Source of the DNA: Fen-1364 sp049515135
Lineage (GTDB): Bacteria > Spirochaetota > Spirochaetia > SZUA-6 > Fen-1364
NCBI GenBank assembly: GCA_049515135.1
Contig: JBEKUJ010000002.1
Span: 186,001 to 250,000 of the forward strand
DNA length: 64,000 bases
Reading direction: 5' to 3'
The notes under the pieces are model-generated. The model saw only the letters and a program-made list of their open reading frames with translations, ran no database searches and had not been told where the DNA came from. Made by a program: the position numbers and the translations under genes. Shown here one piece after another: positions 7,938 through 16,212 of this stretch (positions within the stretch are counted from its first letter, which is position 1; each line of letters opens with the position of its first letter).

Positions 7938-7947
7938 GCGCTCAGCC
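7932..7947. terminator. Palindrome spanning both convergent stop codons
   Basis: GGCTGAGCGCTCAGCC is a perfect 16-base palindrome. It contains the TGA of the DUF554 gene on the plus strand and the TGA of the phosphorylase gene on the minus strand. There is no downstream T-run on either side, so termination is only a possibility. Confidence 0.4.
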
Positions 7948-10479
7948 CCACTTCACAAGGCCCGGCAGAAATGGATGGACCAGGGCCCGATGGGACGGCA
8001 GCACCCTCACTGTGTAGCCCTGGCGGCCGGTCCTGTCGCAGACGATTTCAGCGCAGAACACCGCGGCGTCTTTCTCTGTCCCGCAGTGCTTCATGGGCAG
8101 CCGCCGCGGCTCCTCGATCTCGCCTTCGGATGAAAGGCTGCCGTAGTACAGCTCGACGCCGACCTCCTCAGGGGTCATGCCGGCCAGGTGGACCTTCGCT
8201 GCAACGGAAATCTTCTCTCCGATCTTGAGAATGGAAGCCGAAGGCGACGTAAGCTCCTCGATGCGCAGCTCGTCCCAATTCTCTTCCAGCTTCTCCCGAT
8301 ACTCTGCAATCTCCCGGCAGAGGCCGCACCTGTCGGCCTCGAAGGCCTCCGCGCTTCCGAGGGCGGGCGCGTAGAAGCGCTGGGTGTACTCCGTCAGCAT
8401 GCGGTGCGTGCTGAACTGCTTGCCCACCTCACGCATGGACGCTTTCATCCGGCGGATCCACTCCCGGGGAAGGCCGTCCATGCCGCGGGAGTAGAACAAC
8501 GGGATGATCTCCCGCTCCAGCAGGTCGTACAGCGCCTTGCCCTCGACCTCGTCCTGGAGGGCTTCGTCCTCGTATTCCTCCCCCCTGCCCACAGCCCAGC
8601 CGATCTGCGTGGAGTACGCCTCGTCCCACCAGCCGTCAAGGATTGAGACGTTCAACGCGCCGTTCATGGCCGCCTTCATCCCGCTTGTTCCGCTGGCCTC
8701 CAGGGGCCTGCGCGGCGTGTTCAGCCACACGTCGCTGCCCGACACCAGGTAGCGGGACGTCGTCATGTCGTAGTCCTCCAGGAACACGATGCGGTTTGCC
8801 ACTCTGGGATCGCTTGCGAAATGGATGATTTTCTTGATGATCTCCTTGCCTGCAAGGTCATGCGGGTGCGCCTTGCCGGCAAAGATGAGCTGGATGGGCC
8901 GCTCGTTGTCCGTGAGCAGCCGTAGGAGCCTCTCGGGATCCGAGAGCAGGAGATCCGCCCGCTTGTACGTGGCGAATCTTCGGGCAAAGCTGATGGTCAG
9001 GGTGTACGGGGAAAGGGCGTTGGTCCCCCGGGAGAGCTCGGAATTGTTCATGCCGCGGCGCACAAGCTGTTCCTTGAGCCTCCCGCGCGCAAAAGCAACC
9101 ATGCGCTCCCTGCGCCTCTCGTGCGTTCGCCAGATCTCCTCGTCTGAGATCCTGTCGATGCGGTCCCAGATGTCAAGATTGGTCGGCGTGTCCAGGAACT
9201 CCGGGCCGAAGTAGCGATCGAGAAGGTCGATCACGTCGTGTGTGATCCAGGACCGTGGATGAACGCCATTCGTGATGTGCGTTATAGGGACCTCATCGAG
9301 GGGAAGTGAGGGCCATATGTGCTGCCACATTGCGCGGGAAACCCTTCCATGCAGCCTGCTGACGCCATTGTTGTACGCCGACAAGCGCAGGGCAAGCACA
9401 GTGAGGCAGAACTCCTCTCCGTCATTGCCGGGGTCCTCGCGGCCAAGGCCAAGGAAATCTTTCCAGGGGAGCCCGAGCTCCGATGCCATGGAGCCAAGGT
9501 ATTTCTCCATCAGCGAAGGCGCAAATCGCTCGTTGCCAGCCGGCACCGGCGTGTGCGTCGTGAAGACGTTCGTTGCCCAGACCGCTTCCCATGCCTGTTC
9601 GAAAGAGAGCTTTTTTTCGGACATCAGGAGTCGGATTCTTTCCAGCCCCAGGAACGCGGAATGGCCTTCGTTCATATGCATGCAGGAAGCGTTGACGCCC
9701 AGTGCCCTAAGCGCCCTGATTCCGCCGATCCCCAGGAGGATCTCCTGCTGGATCCTCGTCTCCCGGTCTCCTCCGTAGAGGGACGCGGTAACAAGACGCA
9801 GATGGGCCGGGTTGGCATCGATGTTGGTGTCCAGAAGGTACAGGGAGTTCTTCCCGACCTTCACTTCCCAGATCCACGCGGAAGCCTTCTCCTTCCCCAT
9901 CTCCACTGTGACGGAAAGGGCATCTCCCTTCGCATCCCGGCAGAGCGTCACGGGCATATTGTACCAGTCATTCTCCGGATACGACTCCTGCTGGAAGCCG
10001 TCCGGGTTCAGGTATTGCTGGAAGTACCCCTGGCGGTAGAGGAGCCCCACTCCCACGAGGGGAAGACCGAGGTCGGAGGAGGATTTCAAGTGATCCCCGG
10101 AAAGCATTCCCAGGCCGCCCGAATACACAGGCAGCGCGACATCGAGCCCGTATTCCATGGAAAAGTAGGCGATGAATCGGTTTGCAGGGCCCTTGTACCA
10201 TCTCTCAGCGGAGTTGTACCTCAGGAACTTCGCATAGACCGCGTCCAGCGCTGCCAGGAAGGAGTCATCCGCTGCCGCGGCTTCCAGCCGGGCCTGCGAC
10301 ACGAGGCCGAGCATCCGGACAGGGTTCATGCGGGAGGCAGTCCACGCATCGTAGTCGATGCGCATGAAGAGCATGATGGCCTCATAGTTCCAGCTGATCC
10401 ATAGATTGTGAGCGAGCTCTTCGAGGGGCAGAAGGCGGCTCGGAATGTTCGGCTTGATCGTGAAGGTCAAAAGTCCCAT
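7942..10479 (-). CDS. glgP: Alpha-glucan (glycogen/maltodextrin) phosphorylase
   Basis: Releases glucose 1-phosphate from the non-reducing ends of alpha-1,4-glucans using PLP. The protein has 845 residues. The first ~110 residues resemble the N-terminal domain (DUF3417) of the bacterial/archaeal alpha-glucan phosphorylase subfamily. The middle has Gly-Gly-Leu-Gly-Met-Leu-Ser-Gly-Asp-His-Leu-Lys-Ser-Ser-Ser-Asp-Leu-Gly. The PLP-binding segment Gly-Thr-Ser-Gly-Met-Lys-Ala places the lysine at residue 602. GGAGGAG precedes the ATG. The neighbouring divergent phosphohexomutase would convert the product to glucose 6-phosphate, a natural pairing. Confidence 0.93.
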   Translation of the reverse strand: MGLLTFTIKPNIPSRLLPLEELAHNLWISWNYEAIMLFMRIDYDAWTASRMNPVRMLGLVSQARLEAAAADDSFLAALDAVYAKFLRYNSAERWYKGPANRFIAYFSMEYGLDVALPVYSGGLGMLSGDHLKSSSDLGLPLVGVGLLYRQGYFQQYLNPDGFQQESYPENDWYNMPVTLCRDAKGDALSVTVEMGKEKASAWIWEVKVGKNSLYLLDTNIDANPAHLRLVTASLYGGDRETRIQQEILLGIGGIRALRALGVNASCMHMNEGHSAFLGLERIRLLMSEKKLSFEQAWEAVWATNVFTTHTPVPAGNERFAPSLMEKYLGSMASELGLPWKDFLGLGREDPGNDGEEFCLTVLALRLSAYNNGVSRLHGRVSRAMWQHIWPSLPLDEVPITHITNGVHPRSWITHDVIDLLDRYFGPEFLDTPTNLDIWDRIDRISDEEIWRTHERRRERMVAFARGRLKEQLVRRGMNNSELSRGTNALSPYTLTISFARRFATYKRADLLLSDPERLLRLLTDNERPIQLIFAGKAHPHDLAGKEIIKKIIHFASDPRVANRIVFLEDYDMTTSRYLVSGSDVWLNTPRRPLEASGTSGMKAAMNGALNVSILDGWWDEAYSTQIGWAVGRGEEYEDEALQDEVEGKALYDLLEREIIPLFYSRGMDGLPREWIRRMKASMREVGKQFSTHRMLTEYTQRFYAPALGSAEAFEADRCGLCREIAEYREKLEENWDELRIEELTSPSASILKIGEKISVAAKVHLAGMTPEEVGVELYYGSLSSEGEIEEPRRLPMKHCGTEKDAAVFCAEIVCDRTGRQGYTVRVLPSHRALVHPFLPGLVKWG

Positions 10480-10524
10480 TCGGTGCTCCTCCGGGGCTCA
10501 GATCGTAGTGAAAATGGCCGCTGG

Positions 10525-10553
10525 TGTACAGGGTCACCAAATCTGGCTAAAGT
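10525..10553 (+). promoter_or_regulatory. Sigma-70-type promoter, phosphohexomutase gene (leaderless layout)
   Basis: TGTACA (10525-10530), 17 bases, TAAAGT (10548-10553), then six bases to the ATG at 10560 with no Shine-Dalgarno. The -35 box is a weak match (4 of 6). Confidence 0.4.
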
Positions 10554-10559
10554 CGAGCC

Positions 10560-11912
10560 ATGGGCGTGTTCAAGTCCTACGACATCCGCGGCATCTACGG
10601 GAAGGAGTGGGATGCCAACCTTGCGTACCGAATCGGCGTCCGTCTCCCGGCGCTGCTGGAAGCACGGCGCATCGGCGTGGGCCGCGACGTGCGGCTCTCC
10701 TCTGAGGAGATCTTCGGCGCGCTTTGCCGGGGCATTACCGATGCGGGGTGCGACGTGGAGGACATCGGGCTGTGTGACACGCCCGCCGTCTATTTTGCAA
10801 CGGCTTTCTATGGATTGGACGGAAGCGTGATGATCACCGCATCGCACAATCCTCCGCAGTACAACGGGATGAAAGTCTCACGGAAGGAGGCGGTCCCCGT
10901 GGGGTTTGACACAGGGCTGGCGGAGCTGGAGAAGTCCCTGCTCACGGCCGACCCGGCACCGGCGGGAACCGGTCACGGAGAGGTACGGCCGCTCGATATC
11001 CGCAGGGACTACCTCGTGCACCTGGGAAGGTTCCGCTCGGACCTTGCGGGGCTGCGCGTTGCCATCGACTGCTCCAACGGAATGGCGGGGGTTTTTCTGC
11101 GCGACCTCCTGGCACCGACCGGCGGGGACTTCCGCTACATGTTCATCGATCCTGACGGCAGGTTCCCCAACCATGCTCCCAACCCCCTGGAGGAGAAGAA
11201 TCTGGAAGCGCTGAAGGCGGAGGTTGTCCGCGCAGGGGCCGCTCTGGGGATCTGCTTCGACGGAGACGCCGACCGCGTGATGTTTGTCGATGAGAACGGG
11301 AAGTTCGTTTCTCCCGATCTCGTCATTGGACTGCTGGGAGACTATTACTTTCGCGAGCATCCGGAAAGGCTGGCCGGCGGATCCCGGGTGGCTACCTACG
11401 ATGTGCGCAGCTCGCGCGCAGTGGTGGAGCATCTCCGCGAGCTGGGGGCTGATCCTCGGATCTGCAGAGTCGGGCATTCCTACGCAAAGAAACTCCTGCG
11501 GGAGACACAGGGAATCCTGGGCGGGGAGCTGGCCGGTCACTACTACTTCCGGGAGAACTACTACTGCGATTCCGGGATGATCGCAGCCCTGATCGTGCTG
11601 GAGGTTCTTGCCCGCAGCGCGAAGCCGTTCTCACAGCTGCTGGCCGGAATCCGCAAGTACTTTTTTTCAGGGGAAATCAACTTCACAGTTCCCAACGGGA
11701 GCCAGATCGTGGAGGGAGTCAGGAAAGACTTTGCGGCCGGCCAGCTCACGGACCTGGACGGCATCAGGATTGACTTCCCTGACTGGTGGTTCAACCTCCG
11801 GGTATCCAACACGGAGCCTCTTCTGCGGCTTGTCGTGGAGGCAACCACAGCGGATGGCCTGACACGCCGCACGGAGGAGCTCTCAGGGAAGATCAGGCGC
11901 TACGCTGGGTGA
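10560..11912 (+). CDS. Phosphomannomutase/phosphoglucomutase (alpha-D-phosphohexomutase)
   Basis: Interconverts hexose 1- and 6-phosphates. The 450-residue protein carries the phospho-serine motif Thr-Ala-Ser-His-Asn-Pro-Pro (Ser95), the metal loop Asp-Gly-Asp-Ala-Asp-Arg (234-239), the sugar-binding Gly-Glu-Leu-Ala-Gly-His near residue 322, and the C-terminal phosphate loop Arg-Val-Ser-Asn-Thr-Glu-Pro. The Gly-Glu-Leu-Ala variant of the sugar loop fits the PMM/PGM group with broad hexose use rather than glucosamine mutase. It lies divergent from glycogen phosphorylase, consistent with processing glucose 1-phosphate and with supplying surface-sugar precursors. Confidence 0.9.
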   Translation: MGVFKSYDIRGIYGKEWDANLAYRIGVRLPALLEARRIGVGRDVRLSSEEIFGALCRGITDAGCDVEDIGLCDTPAVYFATAFYGLDGSVMITASHNPPQYNGMKVSRKEAVPVGFDTGLAELEKSLLTADPAPAGTGHGEVRPLDIRRDYLVHLGRFRSDLAGLRVAIDCSNGMAGVFLRDLLAPTGGDFRYMFIDPDGRFPNHAPNPLEEKNLEALKAEVVRAGAALGICFDGDADRVMFVDENGKFVSPDLVIGLLGDYYFREHPERLAGGSRVATYDVRSSRAVVEHLRELGADPRICRVGHSYAKKLLRETQGILGGELAGHYYFRENYYCDSGMIAALIVLEVLARSAKPFSQLLAGIRKYFFSGEINFTVPNGSQIVEGVRKDFAAGQLTDLDGIRIDFPDWWFNLRVSNTEPLLRLVVEATTADGLTRRTEELSGKIRRYAG

Positions 11913-11933
11913 GGGATTTCCCCCTAGGACGGC

Positions 11934-11953
11934 AGGCATTTCGTAGAAATGCC
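11934..11953 (+). repeat. Small hairpin after the phosphohexomutase gene
   Basis: GGCATTT, six-base loop, AAATGCC. No T-run follows, so it is a weak terminator or an RNA stabiliser. Confidence 0.4.
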
Positions 11954-11970
11954 GGGAGTCCCCTGGGGCC

Positions 11971-12005
11971 CCCCGTTAAAACGGCCAAAGGCCGTTTTAA
12001 CGGGG
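11971..12005. terminator. 16-bp perfect inverted repeat between convergent genes, likely bidirectional terminator
   Basis: Arms CCCCGTTAAAACGGCC (11971-11986) and its exact complement (11990-12005) around AAA. The stop codon of the LysM lipoprotein gene (TAA, 11999-11997) is inside the right arm. Each arm carries a TTAA/TTTT core, so the hairpin is usable from both strands. Confidence 0.65.
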
Positions 12006-13610
12006 CGGTATGACCAGCTGCCACCCCGGCAAGATCAGGTCCGGGTTCTGGATGAGCTTGCGGTTTCGCCGCCAGATCTTGGGCCACTGGAACGGGTCCC
12101 CGTAGATGTCCTGGTACTCTGCAATGCGCCACAGGCAGTCGCGCCGCTCGGGAATCAGGCGGACCGTGTAGACCCCTTTGACCGCGTACGACTTGTAGAC
12201 GTCGAGATACCGCAGAGCTTCGTCGAAGTAGTCCTGCGCTTTTCCGTAATTGCCTGCCAGCTTTTCCTTCAGCCCGAGGCTCCACAGCTGCCTGGCCTGG
12301 TTGAGCAGGTCCTCCGCTGTCTCCTCAGCAAGCACGGCGGTGCCGCCTCCACCGGGGATGAGCATTGATCCACCGCCCGGGGCAGCGTTCTTCTTCTGCT
12401 CTTCTTCCTTCTGCATCTGATCGATTTCCCTGAGGAAATCATCCTCAGTCCAGTTCTTCGGCTCGACCACCGTGCCGTCTTCCGTGACGACGGTCAGCCT
12501 AGACGCCTCCTCAAGGGCCTTCATGACCTGCGCCTGCTTTTCCTCTGCCTTCTGCTTCTCATCCGCAAGCTGCGCATCTCGGGCAGCCTTGGCCATCCTC
12601 AGCACTTCCTTGGCCGCCTCCAGGGCGGCGCCGAAGCTCTCCTCCGCATGATCCAGCGTGTACTCCTGCTGGGCCTGGAGCCCCTGCAGATACATGCCCG
12701 TGACCTTGTCCTTCTGCGCGGGGGCATACGAGTATGCGTTGGTGGATTCTGCTTCCTTCATGGACTGTTCCAGGTTGTACCTGAGGGACTGCAGCGCCGA
12801 AAGCCGGTTCTCCAGACGGTTTCGAAGATCAGCCATCTCCCTCAGCGCCTGCCATGCCCGCGCGCGGCCGCCAGAGTAGTCCTTCTTTGCATACAGATCT
12901 TTTGCCTCGTCGATCCCCGCCGTCGAGCTCTGGAAGTCATCCGGGGCGTATTTGTCGGCGCCCATATCGAGGAGCTTCTGTTTGAGGGATTCCATCCGGG
13001 CAGCCAGGTCTTCCGCGGACCGGGCGACGGAGTTGTCGAAAGAGAGGTCCGCCTTTGCCTTGCAATCTGCAAGCTGGGCACGGGCTGTTGCCGGGTCTGA
13101 TGTGCGCACGGCAAGGGCGGAATCCAGAAGGCGCCGGGCGGCGTCGAAGTTGTCAGGGTCATAGTAGTCCGCGTCCACTTCGCGGGCCCGGGCAACGGCG
13201 TTCTGGGCCGCCAACACCTCGTCATCCGTCACGGGAGCCACCGCCGGTGTCTGTCCTGTTGTAGCCGGCGTGGCGGCCTGGATGGTGAAGGTGGCTGTGA
13301 CCACCTCCGAATCCTTGAAGCCCTTCTTTGAGGCAATGGCCTTGATGGTTGTGGTGGAGGAGACGGAGATGGGAGCCGAATAGACAGCGCCCGTGACGGC
13401 CGTGGGCTCCGAGGAGTCCGTGGTATAGCGGATCTCTGCCCCTTCGGTGGAGGAGGAGATGGCCACCGTCTGCGTCTCCGAATAGGTGCCCCCTGCGGGG
13501 CTGAAAGTGGGAGCCGCGACCGCGTTCTCAGGAGGTTTTGGAGCGGACGGGCATGCGACGAGCAGGATGGCAACGCCGCCGATGGAAAGCAGACGCAGCG
13601 AACGAGACAT
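11997..13610 (-). CDS. LysM-domain lipoprotein with N-terminal beta-sandwich (CHB_HEX_C-like) domain
   Basis: A 537-residue lipoprotein. The start at 13610 has a strong GGGAGGAGG. The signal peptide ends in a lipobox, Leu-Leu-Val-Ala-Cys, with Cys near residue 20. Residues ~30-115 match the chitobiase/hexosaminidase C-terminal-like module (Pro-Thr-Phe-Ser-Pro-Ala-Gly-Gly-Thr-Tyr, then Ile-Arg-Tyr-Thr-Thr-Asp). A long Ala/Glu/Lys-rich helical region (~130-430) may be coiled coil. The last ~55 residues are a LysM peptidoglycan-binding module (Leu-Trp-Arg-Ile-Ala-Glu, Trp-Pro-Lys-Ile-Trp-Arg, Leu-Ile-Pro-Pro-Arg). It probably bridges the outer membrane and the cell wall. It is divergent from the NTF2-like exported protein. 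Confidence 0.85.
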   Translation of the reverse strand: MSRSLRLLSIGGVAILLVACPSAPKPPENAVAAPTFSPAGGTYSETQTVAISSSTEGAEIRYTTDSSEPTAVTGAVYSAPISVSSTTTIKAIASKKGFKDSEVVTATFTIQAATPATTGQTPAVAPVTDDEVLAAQNAVARAREVDADYYDPDNFDAARRLLDSALAVRTSDPATARAQLADCKAKADLSFDNSVARSAEDLAARMESLKQKLLDMGADKYAPDDFQSSTAGIDEAKDLYAKKDYSGGRARAWQALREMADLRNRLENRLSALQSLRYNLEQSMKEAESTNAYSYAPAQKDKVTGMYLQGLQAQQEYTLDHAEESFGAALEAAKEVLRMAKAARDAQLADEKQKAEEKQAQVMKALEEASRLTVVTEDGTVVEPKNWTEDDFLREIDQMQKEEEQKKNAAPGGGSMLIPGGGGTAVLAEETAEDLLNQARQLWSLGLKEKLAGNYGKAQDYFDEALRYLDVYKSYAVKGVYTVRLIPERRDCLWRIAEYQDIYGDPFQWPKIWRRNRKLIQNPDLILPGWQLVIPPR

Positions 13611-13685
13611 TTTGTGCCTCCTCCCGACAGATCCCCTCCCGCACAACAGCCCGTGCAACGGGAAGGGTCATCGTCGCGTGGACGA

Positions 13686-13715
13686 AGTGTAGCAGCGCCA
13701 CAACCGGGTTGTCAA
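13686..13715 (-). promoter_or_regulatory. Sigma-70-type promoter, LysM lipoprotein gene
   Basis: Minus strand TTGACA (13715-13710), 18 bases, TACACT (13691-13686). The -35 box overlaps that of the divergent promoter by five bases. Confidence 0.6.
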
Positions 13716-13738
13716 CTCGCGCAGGATGTGTGTAGAAT
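13709..13738 (+). promoter_or_regulatory. Sigma-70-type promoter, NTF2-like exported protein gene
   Basis: TTGTCA (13709-13714), 18 bases, TAGAAT (13733-13738). It shares the palindromic GTTGTCAAC with the minus-strand promoter. Confidence 0.55.
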
Positions 13739-13775
13739 GCCTTGTGATTGCTTTTCCCTCGTGAGGAGGCGTCGC

Positions 13776-14939
13776 ATGAGAAACAAGTTCGTCGTCTCTG
13801 CCATCTTGCTTCTGTTGGCTTCAACCGGCCTTTGGGCCCAGTTCTGGAAAAACTACAGCGAAAAGGACCGCCAGATCATTGCCCAGGCATATTGGCTGGC
13901 CGGCAAGCAGTACCAGACCGTTGGCAAAACGGACAAGGGGAAAGAGTTCATGCAGCTTGCGCGGATCATGGATCCCCAGCTGGATCCATCCACCATCAAA
14001 GACCAGGCCATGCCGTCCGCCGCCGAGCTCCTGGCGCGCGGAAACGTCCCTGCCATAGGAGGGGAGGCGGCGCAGGCGCCCGTCCAGTCCCTCAACTCGT
14101 TCTTTTTCAGGTTCCTCGGCGCGCTGCTGGCCACGGACTCGGCCGCAGCATCGGGGTTCCTGGACGGCTCGGTCTACATTTCGAAGATACCCACGGAGGT
14201 TTCGCAGGCTGACGAAATATCCGCCTTTGACCAGTTCTTCTCATCAGCTCCGCTGGCTGGCAAGACACCGTCGGATCTGTACAATCTTGACAGCGTCGTT
14301 GTTGCGCGCGTCTCCCCGGCCATGCGCGCCGCATGGGGGGATGCCTACACCTTGCGCGTTGACGCAAATGCGGACTACTCCCCGTACCTTAATTTCTGGG
14401 AAAAGCAGCAGCAGTTCTTTGTGCACAGCGTGGACGGAGATTGGCATATCTTCGCCATCGGGCAGAGCCCTCCCCCGCCCGAATGGAGGCCTGCACACGC
14501 GGCGCCGGCGGCGGGAGCCGCGCCCCCGACAACGGTTGCGACGGAGGCGGAGGCGAGCAAGGCAATTGTCGATGCTTTCAGCGCATGCCTCGGGTCGCTC
14601 CTGAAAAAGGACGCCGACGGGGCGCTGGGATTCATGGCCGACAATGTCACCTTCCTGCGGCTGCGCCAGACGGTGACCAGGGACGAGCTGAAGACCTCGC
14701 TGGAAGGCTCGTTCGAGAACGCAGACTTCGGAGCCACCCAGATTGCGGACGCAGTGGACCTGAACAGCATCTTTGTCGAGCGCGTGCAGAGCCCGGTGAG
14801 CGGGGTTGCGGGGACGGTCTATTCGCTCAGCGTCCAGGCCAGGATGGACTTGTCGAAGACCATGCCTTTCTGGACGACGTATCAACGCTACTACTTCGTG
14901 AACGACAACGGGCAGTGGAAGATATTTGCCCTCGTATAG
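13776..14939 (+). CDS. Exported protein with two tandem NTF2-like domains
   Basis: A 387-residue protein starting at 13776 behind GAGGAGG. The signal peptide (Met-Arg-Asn-Lys, a Leu-rich core, Leu-Trp-Ala-Gln) is followed by a short helical region. Two domains of ~120 residues then resemble each other. Both begin with a Phe/Leu-rich helix (Phe-Phe-Arg-Phe-Leu-Gly; Phe-Ser-Ala-Cys-Leu-Gly), contain Tyr-x-Leu-x-Val-x-Ala with Phe-Trp, and end in Trp-His-Ile-Phe-Ala-Ile or Trp-Lys-Ile-Phe-Ala-Leu. The layout is that of SnoaL/NTF2-like folds, probably from internal duplication, joined by an Ala/Pro-rich linker at ~245-265. The role is unknown, likely periplasmic. Confidence 0.7.
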   Translation: MRNKFVVSAILLLLASTGLWAQFWKNYSEKDRQIIAQAYWLAGKQYQTVGKTDKGKEFMQLARIMDPQLDPSTIKDQAMPSAAELLARGNVPAIGGEAAQAPVQSLNSFFFRFLGALLATDSAAASGFLDGSVYISKIPTEVSQADEISAFDQFFSSAPLAGKTPSDLYNLDSVVVARVSPAMRAAWGDAYTLRVDANADYSPYLNFWEKQQQFFVHSVDGDWHIFAIGQSPPPPEWRPAHAAPAAGAAPPTTVATEAEASKAIVDAFSACLGSLLKKDADGALGFMADNVTFLRLRQTVTRDELKTSLEGSFENADFGATQIADAVDLNSIFVERVQSPVSGVAGTVYSLSVQARMDLSKTMPFWTTYQRYYFVNDNGQWKIFALV

Positions 14940-14957
14940 CGAAGCCGAAGGCTTCGC
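14939..14957 (+). repeat. 8-bp hairpin at the stop codon
   Basis: GCGAAGCC, GAA triloop, GGCTTCGC. It begins on the last base of the stop codon and is followed within a few bases by TAGACGC, a layout also seen after pckG. Confidence 0.5.
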
Positions 14958-14977
14958 GATAGACGCCTGAGACGAAG

Positions 14978-15004
14978 AAGGCCGGCCCTCGGGCCGGCCT
15001 TTTC
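14978..15004 (+). terminator. Rho-independent terminator
   Basis: AAGGCCGGCC, CTCG loop region, GGCCGGCCTT, then TTTC. It lies between the convergent NTF2-like gene and the sugar-ABC ATPase gene; the plus-strand T-run points to the former. Confidence 0.7.
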
Positions 15005-15022
15005 ATTCCCAGGGAACTGCGG

Positions 15023-16117
15023 CTAGAAAATTGCCTTTTCCGTCTCCAGGTCGAAGAAATGGATCTTCTGGAGGTCAGGCCGAAGGTTCGCCGTATCACC
15101 GACGTGGAAAACGAATCTGGGGGGAACGCGCGCAACGATCTGGTTGTTCGGCGTGCTCACCCAGAGGTGGATCTCCGCTCCCAGGGGCTCGATGACCTCG
15201 ACCTTGGTGGGGATGTTGTTGGAGCTGTCCGGCGTCTCAGTGTATACCAGGTCCTCAGGCCGGATCCCGAAGATGGCGTCCTTGCCAGCGTAGTTCCTGA
15301 GGGTCTCTGCCTGCTGGGGAAGGAGCTGCATCCGGAAGCTTCCCTCATCCGCATGCATCTTGCCGCCTTCCGACTTCAGGCTGACCTTGATGAAGTTCAT
15401 GGGGGGGGACCCGATGAAACCTGCAACGAACCTGTTGACCGGCGTGTTGTACAACCCCAGCGGCGTGCCGATCTGCTGGATGATCCCGTCCTTGAGCACC
15501 ACGATGCGGTCCCCCATGGTCATGGCTTCCACCTGATCATGGGTGACATAGATCATGGTGGCCTGGAGCCGGTGATGGAGGGCAGAGAGCTCTGCCCTCA
15601 TCTGGACTCTCAGCTTCGCGTCCAGGTTCGACAGGGGCTCGTCAAAGAGAAACACCTTGGGCTTTCTCACGATGGCGCGGCCTACCGCGACGCGCTGTCT
15701 CTGACCGCCTGACAGGGCCTTGGGCTTTCGGTCAAGCAGTTCCTCGATATCGAGGATCTGCGCAGCCTCGTGAACGCGCGAGTTGATCTCCGCCTTGGGA
15801 TACTTGCGTATCTTGAGGCCGAAAGCCATGTTGTCATAGACGGTCATGTGCGGGTACAAGGCGTAGTTCTGGAAGACCATGGCTATGTCCCTGTCCTTGG
15901 GCGCCACGTCGTTCATCAGCTTTCCGTCGATGTACAGCTCGCCGGAGGATATCTCCTCCAGGCCGGCGACCATCCGCAGGGTGGTCGTTTTGCCGCAGCC
16001 CGAAGGCCCGACCAGAACAACAAACTCCTTGTCGTTGATGGTCAGGTTGGCGCTGTCAACCGCCTTCACTCCTCCCTCATAGACCTTTGTGATGTTCCGT
16101 AACTCTACTGTCGCCAT
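15023..16117 (-). CDS. Sugar ABC transporter ATP-binding protein (UgpC/MsmK/MalK-like)
   Basis: A 364-residue carbohydrate-uptake ATPase. The ATG at 16117 is preferred to a TTG six bases upstream because GGGAGG sits at correct spacing. Walker A Gly-Pro-Ser-Gly-Cys-Gly-Lys-Thr-Thr (~residues 37-45), the signature Leu-Ser-Gly-Gly-Gln-Arg-Gln-Arg (~134-141), and Walker B Val-Phe-Leu-Phe-Asp-Glu-Pro are all intact. The extra ~130-residue C-terminal beta domain defines the MalK/UgpC group. No permease gene is adjacent, so it may be a shared ATPase serving several sugar permeases, as MsmK does. The upstream lipoprotein lies on the same strand but has its own promoter. Confidence 0.9.
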   Translation of the reverse strand: MATVELRNITKVYEGGVKAVDSANLTINDKEFVVLVGPSGCGKTTTLRMVAGLEEISSGELYIDGKLMNDVAPKDRDIAMVFQNYALYPHMTVYDNMAFGLKIRKYPKAEINSRVHEAAQILDIEELLDRKPKALSGGQRQRVAVGRAIVRKPKVFLFDEPLSNLDAKLRVQMRAELSALHHRLQATMIYVTHDQVEAMTMGDRIVVLKDGIIQQIGTPLGLYNTPVNRFVAGFIGSPPMNFIKVSLKSEGGKMHADEGSFRMQLLPQQAETLRNYAGKDAIFGIRPEDLVYTETPDSSNNIPTKVEVIEPLGAEIHLWVSTPNNQIVARVPPRFVFHVGDTANLRPDLQKIHFFDLETEKAIF

Positions 16118-16152
16118 TGGCAACCTCCCGGTTGGATTATCCTATGAATGAG

Positions 16153-16182
16153 ATGATAAATGACCGCTGTCGGTATTGTCAA
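16153..16182 (-). promoter_or_regulatory. Sigma-70-type promoter, ugpC-like gene
   Basis: Minus strand TTGACA (16182-16177), 18 bases, TATCAT (16158-16153), about 35 bases before the ATG. Perfect -35 and good -10. Confidence 0.65.
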
Positions 16183-16212
16183 TGAATATTTGGCGCCCGG
16201 GACTGTTCCGGG

